Origin: Rhizophagus clarus | Taxonomy: Eukaryota > Glomeromycota > Glomeromycetes > Glomerales > Glomeraceae | DNA length: 64,000 nt | Direction: 5' to 3' | Assembly (NCBI GenBank): GCA_015698045.1 | Contig: BLAL01000285.1 | Span: 3,350,001-3,414,000 of the forward strand | In this document: one piece after another, positions 63,201 to 64,000 of the stretch | How positions within the stretch are numbered: position 1 is the first letter of the stretch | Layout: the number at the start of each line of letters is the position of its first letter | Position numbers and translations under genes: made by a program | The notes under the pieces: model-generated | Seen by the model: only the letters and a program-made list of their open reading frames with translations | Databases searched by the model: none | What the model was told of the DNA's origin: nothing

Positions 63201-64000
63201 ATTGGTCATGTATTAAATGAAAAAAATTAGTTAAATTTGTAAAAAATATATACAAAGTACAGCTAGGACTCCGAAAAAGGAAAAATGCAAATGAAGGCCT
63301 GCATAAAAAATAAAGCTTGAAATCCTGAGTGTAGAGTAATCGCTTTGCGTTATGTTACACGAATCATGTGCCGTATCATGCAGTAATTCATAAGGGTAGG
63401 CAAAAGTCTTTGATCTCTTTTCGGAGTCCTAAAAACTTACACCCTAGTTTGATTATTAGTTTTAAGCGTAAAAATCAATTAGATATTAAAATTAAATGTA
63501 TAAATCAAAATGTGTAAGAGAAAATAACTTACAATCTAATTATTTAAATTATACGTAAACATCAATAAAGAACACAATTGATTTAATTATATCTGCAGTA
63601 GATATTAATACAATAAAAATAAAAAAAATTCTTACTCTTTATTCCTACATTATTAATAATTTTAAACAAAGAATTAATTAATTAATTGTAATTATTATAT
63701 AGATACAATAAAAAAGTAAATAATTAATCATTTACCAGCTTAATTATTAATGATTAAATAGATCATGAGTTCGCATGGAATATATAATTATTAAATAAGA
63801 ATATATTAGCGTAAATTATGCGAAAATCGACATAAAATATGAAAAATGATAGAATCAATAAACTTATAATTTTCAAATTCTTCGTATTACCTTCAGTTTC
63901 TTTATTACTTAAAACTATATTACAAACTTATTTAATTTAATTATGATTTGTGTTAACATTTGGGATTCACGTAATATACTTTTACCTTTAATATCATTGA
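57255..64000 (-). CDS. TKL-like protein kinase with microexon-array N-terminal region (5' end beyond window)
   Basis: The catalytic exons are 58410-58200 and 58115-57255, with an 84-bp GT-AG intron. Kinase motifs: glycine loop 'LDKGGFSTVYKATW', 'EVVLKCF' (Lys of VAIK), catalytic loop 'HCDIHDGNI' (His-Cys-Asp instead of HRD; Asp and Asn kept), 'ISDLGLS' (DLG for DFG), 'MAPEVLRGKPY', 'DIYSFSMIMWELTSGISPF', 'CWDDDPLKRPSA'. This is the tyrosine-kinase-like pattern expanded in arbuscular mycorrhizal fungi. The exon at 58410 cannot start the protein: a TGA lies in frame upstream and an acceptor CTAG stands at 58411-58414. Upstream, exons 63986-64000 (partial) and 63891-63914 and 55 microexons join in frame to it (see the array entry). 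The catalytic residues suggest an active Ser/Thr or dual-specificity kinase. Substrate and ligand are unknown. Confidence 0.85.
60482..60578. mobile_element. 97-bp MITE inside a microexon-array intron
   Basis: TTTATCGACCAGTC at the left (60482-60495) and, in reverse complement, TTTATGGACCGGTC at the right (60565-60578) agree at 12 of 14 bases. The interior is GC-richer than the array. It explains why the interval between the microexons at 60403 and 60638 is about 230 bp. Confidence 0.5.
63266..63429. mobile_element. 164-bp MITE with TA duplication inside a microexon-array intron
   Basis: GGACTCCGAAAAAGG at the left mirrors CTCTTTTCGGAGTCC at the right with one mismatch, and TA flanks both sides (63264-63265, 63430-63431). 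It fits a Tc1/mariner-type MITE. It lengthens the interval between microexons 63188 and 63441, and both splice sites around it are kept. Confidence 0.75.

Larger units (their letters stand above)
58487..63738 (-). other. Tandem microexon array: 53 exons of 3 nt, plus one 1-nt and one 9-nt
   Basis: On the minus strand the motif YAG-NNN-GTAAGT recurs about every 95 bp. Three-nt exons (first base on plus) lie at 58566, 58651, 58747, 58824, 58929, 59019, 59097, 59176, 59290, 59373, 59461, 59575, 59661, 59760, 59843, 59937, 60027, 60123, 60220, 60312, 60403, 60638, 60732, 60834, 60929, 61028, 61119, 61203, 61300, 61380, 61469, 61538, 61632, 61726, 61819, 61915, 62009, 62099, 62178, 62266, 62356, 62448, 62541, 62638, 62719, 62811, 62889, 62982, 63108, 63188, 63441, 63533 and 63736. 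A 1-nt exon (A) is at 58487 and a 9-nt exon at 63636-63644. Donors vary as real donors do (GTAAGT, GTAATT, GTAAAT, GTGAGT, GTTAGT, one GC at 61118); acceptors are TATAG, TTTAG, CTAG or CAG. Many introns hold CTAAC/CTAAT branch sites. The joined codons are open only in phase 1 and enter the kinase in frame. Confidence 0.82.

Noticed and set aside
58487..63738. CRISPR-like array or simple satellite as explanation of the ~95-bp periodicity
   Set aside because: Only splice-type sequence is conserved at each unit; the repeats are not identical and the intron bodies diverge. Spacing is variable, the triplets vary, and the frame joins to the kinase. A pure satellite remains the main alternative to test.

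Overview
The window looks like nuclear DNA of an arbuscular mycorrhizal fungus of the Rhizophagus type (Glomeromycotina). The signs are very AT-rich DNA, short AT-rich introns (about 65-90 bp) with GTAAGT donors and CTAAC/CTAAT branch points, TKL-like kinases with an HxDxHxxN catalytic loop, BTB-BACK-TLDc genes, a many-exon P450, and a heavy load of mobile elements in all stages of decay. This placement is inference from gene style; no marker gene proves it.

Layout. 1-4469: AT-rich, no gene seen. 4470-6291 (+): two-exon gene for a disordered Ser/Pro-rich protein. 7751-10915: a C2H2 zinc-finger ORF (+) converging on a two-exon, 735-residue transposase-like gene (-). 11350-12590: pyrimidine-rich tract with a ~21-nt minisatellite. 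13735-15948 (-): broken gene joining a bromodomain to a PD-(D/E)XK nuclease-like domain. 16.8-24.2 kb: relics of BTB-BACK-TLDc genes and two terminal-inverted-repeat elements. 25.8-37.3 kb: gene-poor, with relics of a LINE reverse transcriptase and a Tc1-like transposase, and a 39-nt minisatellite. 37375-38589: a complete non-autonomous Helitron. 39669-41776 (-): an apparently intact seven-exon cytochrome P450. 42554-54728: a Tc1/mariner-like transposon with 27-bp TIRs and TA target duplication; it carries a spliced SAM-domain gene and its own damaged transposase, and is itself split by an 8.6-kb full-length LINE with a 17-bp target duplication. 55002-55693: a MULE-like MITE with a 9-bp duplication. 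57255-64000 (-): a protein kinase gene running off the window end.

The most striking signal lies upstream of the kinase. From 58411 to 63985, on the minus strand, 53 exactly 3-nt islands sit between a splice acceptor and a splice donor, one after another, with one 1-nt, one 9-nt and one 24-nt exon. Joined in order they form an open reading frame in one phase only (every array intron except the last is phase 1), and the total length (169 nt between the 24-nt exon and the kinase exon) brings the frame exactly into the kinase domain. I read this as a microexon array: about 55 tiny exons in about 5.5 kb, each 3-nt one removable without changing the frame.

The other recurring theme is transposon nesting and decay. 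Several reading-frame breaks are single-base changes in homopolymer runs, so some pseudogene calls could reflect base-calling error rather than biology.
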